Both the position numbers and the translations under genes were made by a program. Below the pieces are notes generated by a model that saw nothing but the letters and a program-made list of their open reading frames with translations, did not search any database and was not told where the DNA came from. Below are positions 10,581-21,192 of a DNA stretch of 37,241 nt, piece by piece. The DNA comes from Gnetum montanum (taxonomy: Eukaryota > Streptophyta > Gnetopsida > Gnetales > Gnetaceae): the NCBI GenBank assembly GCA_015680685.1, contig MNCI01016134.1, positions 1-37,241 on the forward strand. The letters run 5' to 3'. Position 1 is the stretch's first letter, and every line of letters begins with the position of its first letter.

Positions 10581-11559
10581 AAAAAAAGTGTCAATTTTGC
10601 TTCAAAACAACCCCAAAATGACCTCCTCATGTGCCCAAACTCTTCTAACAACCCTATAGCCTCATACCATGGCTAGATAAGGCCTAAAACTAGCAAAATC
10701 TAACCTTGCTTGATCAGTAATAGCTAAGTTTTGTCACATGTACTCCATTCTCATCAATTTGACCTTGTTTCATGACATTTCGACTTGTTTTTGGCCTTGT
10801 CTTGCATTGTCAAGCTTCTTGACCTAGTATGACCTTTACATAGCCTTATATGTTCTTTATTTACTTTATTATGGCCTTATTAGCCTCTATTTAGCCTTGG
10901 ATTAGTGTTAGCTAATGGAATTTGATCATCCTTGACCATCATTTGACCCCATGTAACCATGGCTTGCTAAGGTCTAAAATTGGCACTATGGCCTGCCAAC
11001 ACATAAAATTAGCAAGATCATGACCTTTTTTAACCATTTTAGCTTTATTTCTCATATTTTCACCTTATTTGACTCTTTTAGACCTTTTTTGACCTTTATT
11101 TAACCTTTGTTTAGCCTTTACTTCATTGTGTTTGCTTATTTTCTACCTCCTTATACCCTCAAATGACCTAATTTACAATATGTTTACTATTAGAATAGTA
11201 TATGTTTGCATAATTTTATAAAATTTTGGCATTTTTTATTCATCTTTACCTAGATGCTACTTAATATGCTTTTGGTTGACATGCAAGATTAAACTATAAG
11301 TACCTGGAAGCAAATCAATTCGCCTTAATGCCTGCATGGACCTTAGGGTGATGTTGAGTAATGTATTGACCTTGATTGTCTAGATCTTGAGTTTGAGAGT
11401 CTTGTTGATCACATAACCTCAATCTTGAAATCCCTATAGTGACCTAAAAACTTAGTTAAAACCATTGATTTTGAGGTTGGTGACATTATTGAAGACTCTC
11501 TGGTTGAGGTTCATGTCATGACACACAATGGCAAGGACAAACCCCTTAAATTAAGTTCC
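10581..11559. other. Retrotransposon leader-like DNA
   Basis: No coding region is recognised. A motif reading CCATGGCTTGCYAAGGYCT followed by AAAAYTGGCA occurs near 10670 and 10957 and again after the pol region near 14760 and 14820. This links this stretch to the same element. From about 11450 the plus strand begins to look coding (EVGDIIEDSLVEVHVMTHNG), possibly the end of a protease/linker domain. Confidence 0.4.
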
Positions 11560-12520
11560 TCACTAGAACCTTAATAGCCTCAAGATATCACCAAGGTCCT
11601 ACAAGATAACATTAAGGCCTTTTCCTAGTCATAAGACAATATGCTAGGTTTAGATCCATCGTTAGTCCAACACAACATCATACTTGATCCTAGTACTAGC
11701 CCAGTCAAGTAAAAAGTTTGCAAGATTACACCTGATTTGGCCTTGGCTATTCATGATGAGATCACAAAGCTATACCAATCTAGTTTCATTAGAGTTGTTG
11801 ACTACGCAAAATGGGTATCCAACATAGTGGCCATCCTTAAGAAAAACGAGAGTATGCATATTTGCATCAATTTCCGAGACCTAAATAAAGTAACTATCAA
11901 GGATGACTTCCCTTTGCCTAGTATTGACCAACTTATTGATACTACAGCCATACATGCCTATTTTCTTTTATGGATGGATTCCAAGATACAACTAGATTAG
12001 GATCAACCTAGAGCATCAACTCAGCATGACCTTCATGATCCCTTGGGGTACCTCTTGCTATACTATGATGCCCTTTGGCCTTAAGAACATGGAAGCAACC
12101 TACCAAAGAGCCATAACATACATCTTTAATGATTACATACTAGGTTTGCTCAACGATTTTGTAGATGATATAGCTATTAATTCTAAAGTGATGAGTGACC
12201 ATGCTAATGACCTAGACCTTGTGGTTAAATGATGCCTTAAGTTTGAACTTAGACTTAATCCTAAGAAGTATGTCTTTAGTGTCAAAACTGGTAAGATGCT
12301 TGGCTTTGTAGTATCAGAAGCAAGTATACGTGTCGATCATGATAAGGTTAAGACCATCTCCAACTTGGTAGCACCAACTAACCTTAAGGAGATTCAAGGA
12401 CTACAAGGTAGATTACAATTTATCTATAGGTTTATCGCTAGGCTCATGGACAAGCTACAATCCATGCAACACTTGCTTAAGAAAGGAGTTCACTATGAGT
12501 GGATAGCTCAATAGAAGCCT
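11560..12520 (+). pseudogene. Ty3/Gypsy pol relic: reverse transcriptase
   Basis: Decayed RT of a Ty3/Gypsy element, Tat-like by its motifs. In order: LGLDPSLVQHNIILDPSTSP (11645), WVSNIVAILKKN, CINFRDLNKVTIKDDFPLPS (11865-11920), MPFGLKNMEATYQRA (12069), the catalytic FVDD near 12160, and LGFVVSEASIRVD (12299). The frame is broken by at least one frameshift near 12000 and by TAG/TAA/TGA stops, mostly where Gln or Trp is expected. In life the enzyme would copy element RNA into DNA; this copy cannot. The RT exactly matches an inverted block at 13079-13346. Confidence 0.9.
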
Positions 12521-13560
12521 TTGAAAACCTTAAGCAAGAGCTAGCACAATTGCCGATAGTCTATCCTCCATAAGAGGGTAAGCCTTTTTACTTCTACCAT
12601 GCTATCTATGACATGTCCATTGCCGCTTTACTCTATCAAAAACATGATGATGGATCAAAAATGTGGTATACTACCTTAGCCATGCATTAGTTTCCCATGA
12701 TACTTGATACACCAAAGTGGAGAAGTACTATCTAACACTAGTCTTCTCATTGAAGAAATGGAGACACTACCTCTTTAGGAGCCAAGTCAATGTCATTTGC
12801 AAAGATAACATACTTAGTGTCATAACAACCAATATTTATGAGAGTAGTCATATAGCCTGATGGAAATCCATAACAATAGAGTTTGACCTTTATTATGTTT
12901 CTCAGTCCTCAACGAAATGTTAAGATATAGTGGTATAACTTACAATTTACCTATTGATGATCATGCAACCATAGATCCTGAGTTTCCAAATGAACATGAC
13001 AACACCATTAGCCAAGTGCTTGAGGGTTTTGACATGATCATGCACTTTGAGAGAGCTTCAACTACCCATGGGGCTAGNCCTTGAATCTCCTTAAGGTTAG
13101 TTGGTGCTACCAAGTTGGAGATGGTCTTAACCTTATCATGATCGACACGTATACTTGCTTCTGATACTACAAAGCCAAGCATCTTACCAGTTTTGACACT
13201 AAAGACATACTTCTTAGGATTAAGTCTAAGTTCAAACTTAAGGCATCATTTAACCACAAGGTCTAGGTCATTAGCATGGTCACTCATCACTTTAGAATTA
13301 ATAGCTATATCATCTACAAAATCGTTGAGCAAACCTAGTATGTAATNCTGATGCCATCGCAACACTAGCCCTTAGTGTGATGCTAGATCTATTTAGTAAG
13401 TTGCCCATCCTAACCATAAATTGTGCTATCCCCATTACATAGAACACTAAGGATAACTTTGTGATCTTAGTTCATATTACTCCTGTAAAGGAGTGGTATG
13501 ACGATATCAAGTTTTACCTTATGCATGGTGAATCTTCACAAGGCCTAACTACTGCTCAAA
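12521..13560 (+). pseudogene. Ty3/Gypsy pol relic: RNase H, interrupted
   Basis: Continues RT in a shifted frame: AFENLKQELAQLPIVYPP, then EGKPFYFYHAIYDMSIAALL near 12570-12630, the usual start of a Gypsy RNase H domain. It is broken by stops. Bases 13079-13346 are foreign to the domain, being inverted RT sequence between two Ns. Plus-strand similarity resumes at 13348 (DAIATLALSVMLDLFSKLPI) and runs to the RNase H-integrase linker. The central part of the domain is therefore absent from this assembly. Confidence 0.8.
13078..13347. other. Probable misassembly: inverted 268-base contig between two Ns
   Basis: Bases 13078 and 13347 are N. Everything between them (268 bases) is the reverse complement of 12132-12399, and I see no mismatch. 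The surrounding pol copy is old and full of stops, so a perfectly preserved inverted duplicate with N at each edge is far more likely a contig placed wrongly during scaffolding than a biological inversion. The minus-strand frame at 12961-13182 is a by-product. Confidence 0.85.
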
Positions 13561-14728
13561 AGAACATTGTACATAAACAATCAAAATAATATGTCATTGT
13601 AGGCAATAACATATTATGTCAACAGTCTTATGATGGCATATTGTTAGTATGCTTGGGTAGAACTAAAGCCAGAATAGTCCTAGAGCAAGTTTGTGATGGT
13701 ATTTGTGGAGGACATATAGGACTTAGAGCCATGGCGACTAAGATCAAACGATTAGGCTATTATTGGCCCTATATGAAAAGAGACTACCTACAAAAGGTCA
13801 AAACTTGTGATACTTGCCAACAACATAGTAATCTCATACACGTATCATCGACTGAGCTACACACTACTTAGATCACTTGGCCATTTCAACAATGGGGGTT
13901 TGATATCATTGGATCTATAATGCCTAAGTCTTTCATGGGACATAGATTTATCATCATTGCAACCAAGTACTTCACAAAGTGGATTGAAGCTATTCCCCTA
14001 AGAAAGACAACATCTAAGCAAGTCTGTAGATTTATACTTGATAACATAGTAGCCTGTTTTGGCATACCTATGACCATAGTCACAGACAATGGACCATAAT
14101 TTAGCAACCAAGAAGTGAAGATTTCTATCATGACCTAGGCATCAAGCATTCCTTCTTATCACCATATTACCCTCAAGCCAATGGATAGGCAAAAGTAAGC
14201 AATAAGACAATCATTAACTTGCTCAAGAAAATGCTAAACAATAGTAAGTGCAACTGGCATGAGCAGCTTATCCATGCACTTTGGGCCTATAGAACCACAT
14301 ACCGTACCATGACAAGTTAACCTCATATAGCCTTGTTTATGGTTCTAAAGCTATTTTACCTCTTGAATTGTAGGTACCATTACTTCATATGGCCTTATTT
14401 GACTTCATCAGCAATCAACAGAACAAAGAATTGTGTGGACCTGAACTCGATGGAGGAGCAGCATGTGTGAACGCTTTCTCACATTGAGCACTACCAGGAG
14501 AGGCAAAAACAACAACACCACCATAACTTGGACAAGAACAAGATCAAAGGGGGAGACCTAGTCCTTAAGGCTACCTATGAGCATGCAAACAAATTCTCAG
14601 CCAACAAGGAAGGGCCTTTCTTAATCACCAAGGCCTACAACAATGGAGCCTACTAGATAGTAGACATGGATGGAAATGAGTTGGCAAATCCAATCAATCA
14701 TCTCTATTTAAAACCATACTACATGTAG
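13561..14728 (+). pseudogene. Ty3/Gypsy pol relic: integrase
   Basis: Integrase region of the same element. The zinc-binding part reads GHIGLRAMATKIKRLGYYWP then CDTCQQHSN (13710-13830), an H-C-C arrangement. The core follows: WPFQQWGFDIIGSIMP (13879), FIIIATKYFTKWIEAIPL and IVTDNGP (about 14078-14098), giving the two catalytic Asp. The C-terminal end reads GDLVLKATYEHANKFSANKE and ends HLYLKPYYM before TAG at 14726. TAG and TAA stops replace expected Gln codons, for example right after TDNGP. No functional product is possible. Confidence 0.9.
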
Positions 14729-15719
14729 CTAACAATAATAAACAAGCAAGCCTACTTTCCATGGCTTGCCAAGGCCTTAAACTGGCAACACAATCCACTA
14801 AGATCTGAAATTGACACCACGACTTGCCAAGGCCTTAAACTGGCAACACATATAACCTTTGGTAGCCAAATTTGCTGAACTATTCTACATGGCCTTATGT
14901 ATTTCATTATGATAACATGATTTCTCTATATGGTTTTCTTATCTTCTTATATTTGTGCTTACAGAGTGATGCTTGGATTCATCATGGAGGTGCAACTCAT
15001 CATGGCAGCAAGTCACCACGCGACCTCAATGTGCAAGATTCAATGAGTTTGTCCTGCTGTGCAAAGAGTACTTGTTCCACATCATTTCCATTACCATTCC
15101 CTTGAGCCCAACCTTGTAGCCTAGTCATAACATTCCTTACCTTGGATGATAATGTTGACTGATGTTTGACATGCATGCACATATGACCATATGACATCTC
15201 TTCATAATGCTCCATCATCAAGTTCATTGAATGTAACACACTTCATTTAATGGGAAACCACATATTCCATCAAGTGTAACACATCTCACTCAATGGGAAA
15301 ACCAAGTAAAAACTGGTTTTGGCAAAAAAAACCAATGAAGGTTTCACCGAAAAAAAGAGGGGAAGAAATTTGCCAAGAATCCAAAAATCCAATGAAGCCT
15401 AAATGATATATTGATGACTCCAAACATACAAGGGGAGGAGCCTAGTAGCCAAAGAAATCTTGGTGCTAGGTGTGGATTCCTCAAACGCATTTGCCGAGTG
15501 AACCACACCTCAAAGTATGAAGTGCCAAGGCTTACCAATTAACCAACATGTCAATGCAACACTGTAGCCATGATGTCAACATTTGGAATACATTGTTAGC
15601 CCTCATGACCATTTTCCTACAACCTCACTGTCGTTTCACTATCATAACCTTCTCCCATCATCATAGGCACTCTTGGGCTTGGTTCAAAACTACTGGATCA
15701 GGCACAAAGAGGGAACGTT
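14729..15719. other. Retrotransposon 3' non-coding region
   Basis: Contains a tandem pair of GACTTGCCAAGGCCTTAAAC units (14760-14850) and a diverged ~45-base direct repeat with GTAACACA and CAATGGGAAA (15200-15305). A purine tract (GAAAAAAAGAGGGGAAGAAA, 15349-15368) and AAAGAGGGAACG near 15707 are polypurine-tract candidates. No gene is visible. Confidence 0.4.
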
Positions 15720-15734
15720 GGTGATGGACCTATA

Positions 15735-15814
15735 GTGGTGTTTTGTATTCTTTGTTGATGTCTCTCAGGTCAATCCTCCAAACATCAACAAAGAGGGGCC
15801 AATGAAACACCACC
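15735..15814. repeat. Imperfect inverted repeat
   Basis: TGGTGTTTTGTATTCTTTGT followed by TGATGT is mirrored by ACATCAACAAAGAGGGGCCA followed by ATGAAACACCA. The arms are about 26-32 bases with a loop of about 20. It sits at the start of the candidate LTR. Confidence 0.6.
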
Positions 15815-16578
15815 AAAAATTCATGTTGTAACCTTCATTTTCTAGCTTGAGGTAAAGTTTCATTGTAAATGTGAGATATGTAGTCCATGAACTACAAGCT
15901 TGCATACTTCAACTTTTTGGGACTAAAAAATGCTTTAAAAGTTGTTAGTGCCTCATTTCCCAAGTGGAAAAAGACACCTAATGTCTATATTTGGGTTTGG
16001 GAAGGTTGAAAATTCCTTGGAAATGGCTAAAATTGGCATTTCCATGGATTTTTTTAGGGCTATAGCCCTAACTACGCTAGACCCATTTTCAGTAGACAGT
16101 AGCTATAGTAGACAATGGTACTACAGTAGCCAGTGTAGTCACCACCAAGACCCAATAGAAGTGCAACATTGGGATTGTTGGAATTTCCATTTTTCCAACA
16201 ATAGCTAGCATAGTCATCTCAAGTGAACAACGATCAACATAGATAGCATCTTCCACCAATGTAGATAACACTTTCCATAATGAGTTCCTCCATTTCCATA
16301 GCTTCCAACTTTTTGCATACTTTCTACCACATCTTTCATTTTCTAACATCTTTAGTGTAGTCCACCAAGGCCAACACAATAGGAATGGTGTTAGCATAGT
16401 CACAAAAATTTGTTTACTATTTATAGTAAATGGATGGGTTTTATGGTCGTAGTCTATTCCAAACTTACCATAAATAGTAACTACGTTGGGAGAAGATAAC
16501 TGTTACAACTTGCACGTTAACACCAATCTGTCAACAATCATGGCAATTGTGCAAAAGTCCAAAAATAATGACCCTGCC

Positions 16579-16588
16579 CTATAAAAAC
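16579..16588 (+). promoter_or_regulatory. TATA box in the candidate LTR
   Basis: CTATAAAAAC inside CCTATAAAAACCC is a near-ideal plant TATA sequence, placed mid-way through the candidate LTR where the U3 promoter would be expected. Confidence 0.45.
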
Positions 16589-17019
16589 CCAATGTCAACA
16601 CCATTTAAAGCACTTTGGCACTTTGCAACCTTTCATAGCAATTCCACTTCCACAACCACCAAAGCCCATTACAACCTCACCTTGATGTTTGGTAGCAAAA
16701 ACTAGCACTACACTAGGCTAAGCATAGAGACTCCCACATAACTTTCATTGCTCCAAAAGTGCAATACCAATCCCATTCTCACGTTGCAGACCCTAATGGA
16801 AACTGTTGGAAAGTTGCTGAAAATCAGAGCTTGAAAGAAATTAGATCATGCAGTTGCAATAGGATGCAACCTACCTTCTCCAACAAACTTTGAGCTTTTG
16901 CAAGCAACTTCTTGTGCTTTTGGCACAAAACCTGTACTTCGTGAACCTTTATTCTTTATTTTTTATAAAGTTTATTGTTCATGTTATGCAAGTTTTAGTT
17001 CACATTTCCATTTCTAAAC

Positions 17020-17200
17020 TTGTTTTCATTTCGAATCTACAATTTTAATACTATTTCCATTTCCATTTCTAAAGTCATTTACGTTTCCGTTTGGCTATTT
17101 TTGTTTATGTTTACATTTACGTTTTCGTTTTCGTTTTCATTTTCATTTTTGATTTTTTCTACAATTATGTTTACATTTTCACAACCATTTCCGTTTACAT
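17020..17200. repeat. Pyrimidine-rich simple sequence
   Basis: Runs of TTTCCATTTC, TTTCGTTTTC and TTTACATTTC variants. The Phe/Ser-rich open frame here is a product of this low complexity and is not a gene. Confidence 0.7.
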
Positions 17201-17599
17201 TCCGTAAGTCCCTGAGTGAGTGATCGACAAAACTATCTAGGGCACCTTGAATCCCATTTTTTGAAAACCCTTAGGATTTGGGGTTAAAATTATTTTGGCG
17301 CTTGGATCTTTCAAATTTTTTTTCCATTCCAACAACCAAGATTTCCAGCACCAACAATGGGTTTGACTCTATTGAGCAATACTAAATTATAAAGTTCTAA
17401 TTTGACTATATGTCTTCACGATATTTATTATTAAAAAGAAATTTTGGATACCAACACCTACTCCCCCTCTAGAAAAACATGCCTTGTATTTATATACAAT
17501 CTCACAAGAAAGATTTAGAATAAAACATTCTATAATAGGCTATCTAGTTACTTTTAGATACTATATAAAATAATCAAAGGGAAACCAAGGGAGATTTGT

Positions 17600-17930
17600 A
17601 TATACTTTTTTGACTTCATTAAGGCATTCAATTTAGTTACATGAGAAAAATTATGAAGAAGAATTATCAAATTAGAAGTCATCCTTATTTACTTAATATC
17701 ATTCAAAATTATATAGAGATATTATTTTAATAAATTTAAAAACACCACAAACTCTTGTTTATTTTACAATAGAGTAAAGCAAGACTGCTTCTCTTCACCA
17801 CCATTATTTAACATATTTTATCAAAGAATTAGAAGAATGGATTAAATGCTTAAGTATTTTTAAGCAATTACTTTTATTTTCCATATGCCTCATAGAGTGA
17901 TTAAGTTATTTATTTCTTACAGATAATTTC
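17600..17930 (+). pseudogene. LINE reverse transcriptase relic
   Basis: One plus-strand frame reads DFIKAFNLVT-EKL from 17612 and VKQDCFSSPPLFNIF from about 17774. These match the conserved non-LTR RT blocks that usually read DF.KAFD.V and VRQGCPLSP.LFN. The frame has several stops, and the following YADD block is unrecognisable. It is an isolated fragment without endonuclease or tail. Confidence 0.7.
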
Positions 17931-18949
17931 AAGGATGCCACAACATCCACACATGATTCATGATAAATACAAAATTCAAGCATCATGAGAAAATCACATT
18001 ATTATTGTAATCAAAAGTTTCATTGTTTTCATGGCTTGGTTTCCATAGAAGTATCTTATCATGATTTAAAATTCAAATGTCAATGTTTTAGAGATCAAGG
18101 TTTTCCCCCTATGTCGTCAAGTATCTCAACCCTCTAAGCTTATCAACCAAACTCTTCTTTCAAGATCAATCATAAAAAATCAATAGTGAAAGAAAGATAC
18201 CTGAAATCATTATCATTAAGAAAATTGTCAAGCAAAATTCCCTAGACCAATTGCCTATTCCATGTTTGAGCCATGAAATTTAGAGATTTTAGCCATCTAT
18301 CATCAATTTTCATCTAATTTTCATTATTCTTTTAAGATCAAACATTTGATGGAATAAAGGCATCATGATGATGATATCAAGACCAAACCAGAAGTTCTTT
18401 AATTATTCAATGCAAATCAAAGGTCATCAATCACAACATTCCTCATCATAGAGTCATATACAACCATCCTAAGTATACACAAGGCATCCTTCTTACCAAA
18501 ATACATCTCAAAACTCATTTTCAAACCAAAAGTCAATATCAAAAGCATGACACAAAACATAATTTCTTTTCCATCAACATATAACAAAGAATTGCTGAAG
18601 GAAAAATCAAAGGCATCTTCAATCACATCATGTCAAACATTATGGACAACCTCATCCATACCAAGACATTCATCAAAAGAAGATATTGCATTACAACAAT
18701 TAGAATAGGGTATTCCTCTAACTTCTTCATGATAAATCATTCAAATGCATGGAAATTCAAGAATAAAATTGCTTCTTTTTATTGACTTCCACATCAATAT
18801 GAAGTATTATATTTCAAGTGGCTATTTTACACAATTAAAGGTTGAAATTTCATCATCCTCATTATTTGATTTCAAATATTTCCTAAATGGGACTAACCTC
18901 AAAGCATTTCTCTCATACTCCTTATGATCTCATCATTTATCATACTTAG
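17931..18949. other. A+T-rich DNA without recognised genes
   Basis: No protein similarity, RNA gene or repeat boundary is evident. The frames at 18417-18626 (minus) and 18745-18927 (plus) are A+T-driven and unlike known proteins. Confidence 0.5.
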
Positions 18950-19036
18950 AGGTATTGGAAACCAAATAAGTAAAACATAGGTACACTCCAAGATATATGG
19001 TTCAATTATAACTTTATATAACTCACCATTTCTCTA

Positions 19037-19089
19037 TTGGTTAAAGCATGCAACTTTCCATTTTCCAAGTTACAAAGTTCAAGTTCAAT
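19037..19089 (+). repeat. tRNA-like SINE head (A box and B box)
   Basis: TTGGTTAAAGCATG resembles a pol III A box, and GTTCAAGTTCAAT about 27 bases downstream resembles a B box. The same pair is present in the second copy near 19557-19611. It is diverged, so this may be a decayed tRNA-derived SINE and not an active promoter. Confidence 0.35.
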
Positions 19090-19224
19090 GGGTATGTAGG
19101 TTTAGCATGCCATTATATATTATATTTAAGTTTTACAAAAATTTTATATTGATTAGGGGGCTGGGGGTTTAAAGGAATTGTAATATAACTCAATTAGAAT
19201 TTTATAACTCAACATTGTCCACCA

Positions 19225-19281
19225 AAATCAAACCCATAACTTGGAGCTTTGAAATCAAGAGCCTTACCACTAAACTAACAC
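19225..19281 (-). repeat. tRNA-like SINE head facing the previous one
   Basis: The minus strand reads TTAGTTTAGTGGTAAGGC, then a stem-like stretch, then GGGTTTGATTTT. This is very like the A box and B box of a tRNA-derived SINE. A second copy lies at 19746-19801, and a related minus-strand copy near 30200-30270. Together with the plus-strand head it gives a head-to-head arrangement. Confidence 0.45.
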
Positions 19282-20720
19282 TTCATTGTTATATGTGCTA
19301 GTAGTGCATATAGTCATTCTGGTTTAAAAAAAACGAAGACAAAATCATCTTAGGGATTAACTTACAATTTTCCCCTTGGCACTATCCATATAATGCATGT
19401 AACATCAAATGCATTATAAACATGTAATGCTTCACACATCATTAGGTAACTACTTAGACTTTACACATTCTTCTAGATATCATAGTGTAGAATCAAAATT
19501 GATTCAAGGAAAACTGACACAAGGAAAGAAGATTAAGTAATCAAGTCTAAGCACCATTGGTTAAAGAACCATGTGACTTTTGGTTTTCCAAGTTACAAGT
19601 TCAAGTTCAATAGATATGTTGATTTAACACACCATTATATTATATTTAAGTTCTACAAAAGTTTCATATTGATTAGGGGATGGGGGCTTTGAAGGAATTG
19701 TAATATAACTCAACTAGAATTTTATAACTCAACATTGTTCACCAAAATCAAACCCAAAACTTAGAGCTTTCAAATCAAGAGTCTTAACACTATACTAACA
19801 CCTTATTGTTATATGTCCTAATAGTGCATATAGTCATTCTGGTTAAAAAACAAAAAATCAAAATCATCTTAGAGATTAACTTACAATTTTCCCCTTGGCA
19901 CTATACATATAATGCATGCTACATCAAATGCATTATAAACATGTAATGCTTCCCACATCATTATGTGATTGCTTAAACTTTGCACATTCTTCTTTGATAT
20001 CATGGTGTAGAATCAAACTTGATTCAAGCAAAATTGACACAAGCAAAAGAGATCCTCAAGTAAACAAGTCTAAGCACTATATCTCAATTTTGGTTTTAAA
20101 AAAAACAAAAACAAAATCTTCTTAGAGATTAACTTAGTCCATATAATGCATGCATCATCAAATGCATTATAAACGTGTAATGCTTCACACATCATTGTTA
20201 TAAACGTGTAATGCTTCACACATTATTGTGTAATTGCTTAAACTTTGAACATTCTTCTTTGGTATTATGGTGTAGAATCAAACTTTATTCAAGTACAATT
20301 GACGCAAGCAAAGGAGATCCTCAAGTAATCAAGTCTAAGCACTATTTCAAACAAAACTTGGCCAAATGGAGTTAATTTAACTCAATTCTTTAAAAATCAA
20401 CCTAAATTCTTTTAAATTTTGAAGCAATTCTATTCTATTTCAAGCCAATTCTAGCTAAAGAGCAGCTAACAAATTCAATTCTGTTAAGCGCCAACACATA
20501 ACAAGCAATTCCAAACAAAATCTCATGAATAAACACTTAACAAATTGAATTCTCATCAAAAGACTATATCAAAGATCAAACCCCAACATTGATGTAGGCT
20601 TAGCTTTTCAAGGGGCACGTATCCTGGCATACCCTCGTCAAACCCGTGGCTTGCAGAACCACAAGCTACTTTTTGTATAAAGTGAGTGGTTCCTCACGGA
20701 CTAATTAAGAAATATAGAGA

Positions 20721-20873
20721 TCAGATTTGATATCTGGTACCATCATAATAGACTCGTCCAGCAACAATCTCACAGCTGAAATCCCTTAAAGTAGTAGAAG
20801 TCTCAGTACATTTACGTTGCATTCTCAACTGCAGATCCTCAACTTCAGGAGCAAAAATTTCAAGCATTTCCGT
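20721..20873 (-). CDS. Unassigned exon-like open frame downstream of KTI12
   Basis: A minus-strand stretch of 50 codons and a TGA stop, preceded by an acceptor-like TTAGTTACAG. It reads TEMLEIFAPEVEDLQLRMQR, then a Thr-rich linker, and ends CEIVAGRVYYDGTRYQI. The first part looks helical and the end like beta strands; the composition is protein-like and not A+T noise. I do not recognise the family. It begins only about 150 bases past the KTI12 stop, on the same strand. It starts in phase 0, so it could in principle be joined to KTI12 exon 7, which also ends in phase 0, as an alternative last exon. It may equally be the terminal exon of another gene or a captured fragment. Confidence 0.4.
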   Translation of the reverse strand, partial: TEMLEIFAPEVEDLQLRMQRKCTETSTTLRDFSCEIVAGRVYYDGTRYQI

Positions 20874-21024
20874 CTGTAACTAATGTTGTAGCACGAAACC
20901 TAAACATTAGTTAAATTTACAATGGAGTCGCTCGACATGGACACGATATCTTATGAAAAATAACACACCAAAACACCATTCATTTCCTCCATTGGAAACA
21001 GTCCATAAAGAGGGTACCGAAGCC

Positions 21025-21192
21025 TTAAGCTGAACCAAGTTCTTGGTTTAAATAATCAATGAAGAGTCTTTTGATGCTTTGAGCATCTCTAGAAGGAGGT
21101 GGACCACTCAAGCTAGCCTGCCCTGCAAGTTTAATAAAGGTTCTCCGAAGCCGCCGTAATTCTGGCAATCCAACTGCCCTGTTAACACTGAT
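21025..21192 (-). CDS. KTI12: KTI12 exon 9, C-terminus and stop
   Basis: Fifty-five codons and TAA. Starts ISVNRAVGLPELRRLRR and ends IDYLNQELGSA, the usual KTI12 C-terminus. The splice boundary after AC at 21193 keeps the frame and gives LPK/ISVNRAVGLPEL, in line with homologues. Confidence 0.94.
   Translation of the reverse strand: MSVNRAVGLPELRRLRRTFIKLAGQASLSGPPPSRDAQSIKRLFIDYLNQELGSA

Larger units (their letters stand above)
15720..17293 (+). repeat. Candidate LTR of the Gypsy element
   Basis: The support is indirect. A purine-rich tract precedes TGATGGACC at 15720. A strong TATA box (CCTATAAAAACCC) lies at 16578-16590. The region ends in GGGGTTAAAATTA followed by TTTTGGCGCTTGG, a primer-binding-site-like sequence similar to the minus-strand relic near 2190. 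Motifs of the 7.9-10.6 kb array recur at 16065-16385. I could not find the partner LTR, so both boundaries are provisional. Confidence 0.35.
18950..20345. repeat. ~520-bp tandem duplication of SINE-like DNA
   Basis: Sequence from about 19030 is repeated from about 19550 (shared TTATATTTAAGTT, TGATTAGGGG, ATCAAACCC, GTGCATATAGTCATTCTGGT, ATAATGCATG). A third, partial copy follows at 20085-20345. Within the third copy a 32-base unit (TTATAAACGTGTAATGCTTC) is itself doubled near 20170-20230. Copies differ by scattered substitutions. No coding potential is present. Confidence 0.85.

Noticed and set aside
12961-13182. Minus-strand RT-like frame
   Set aside because: It is the inverted copy of the plus-strand RT at 12296-12399, produced by the misplaced contig between Ns.
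13886-14131. Minus-strand 81-codon frame
   Set aside because: It is the antisense shadow of the integrase core.
17440-17475. Possible minus-strand polypurine tract and LTR start (GAGGGGGAGTAGG then TGTTGGTATCC)
   Set aside because: Attractive motif, but no second LTR, no pol and no primer site support it, so it is not listed as an element.
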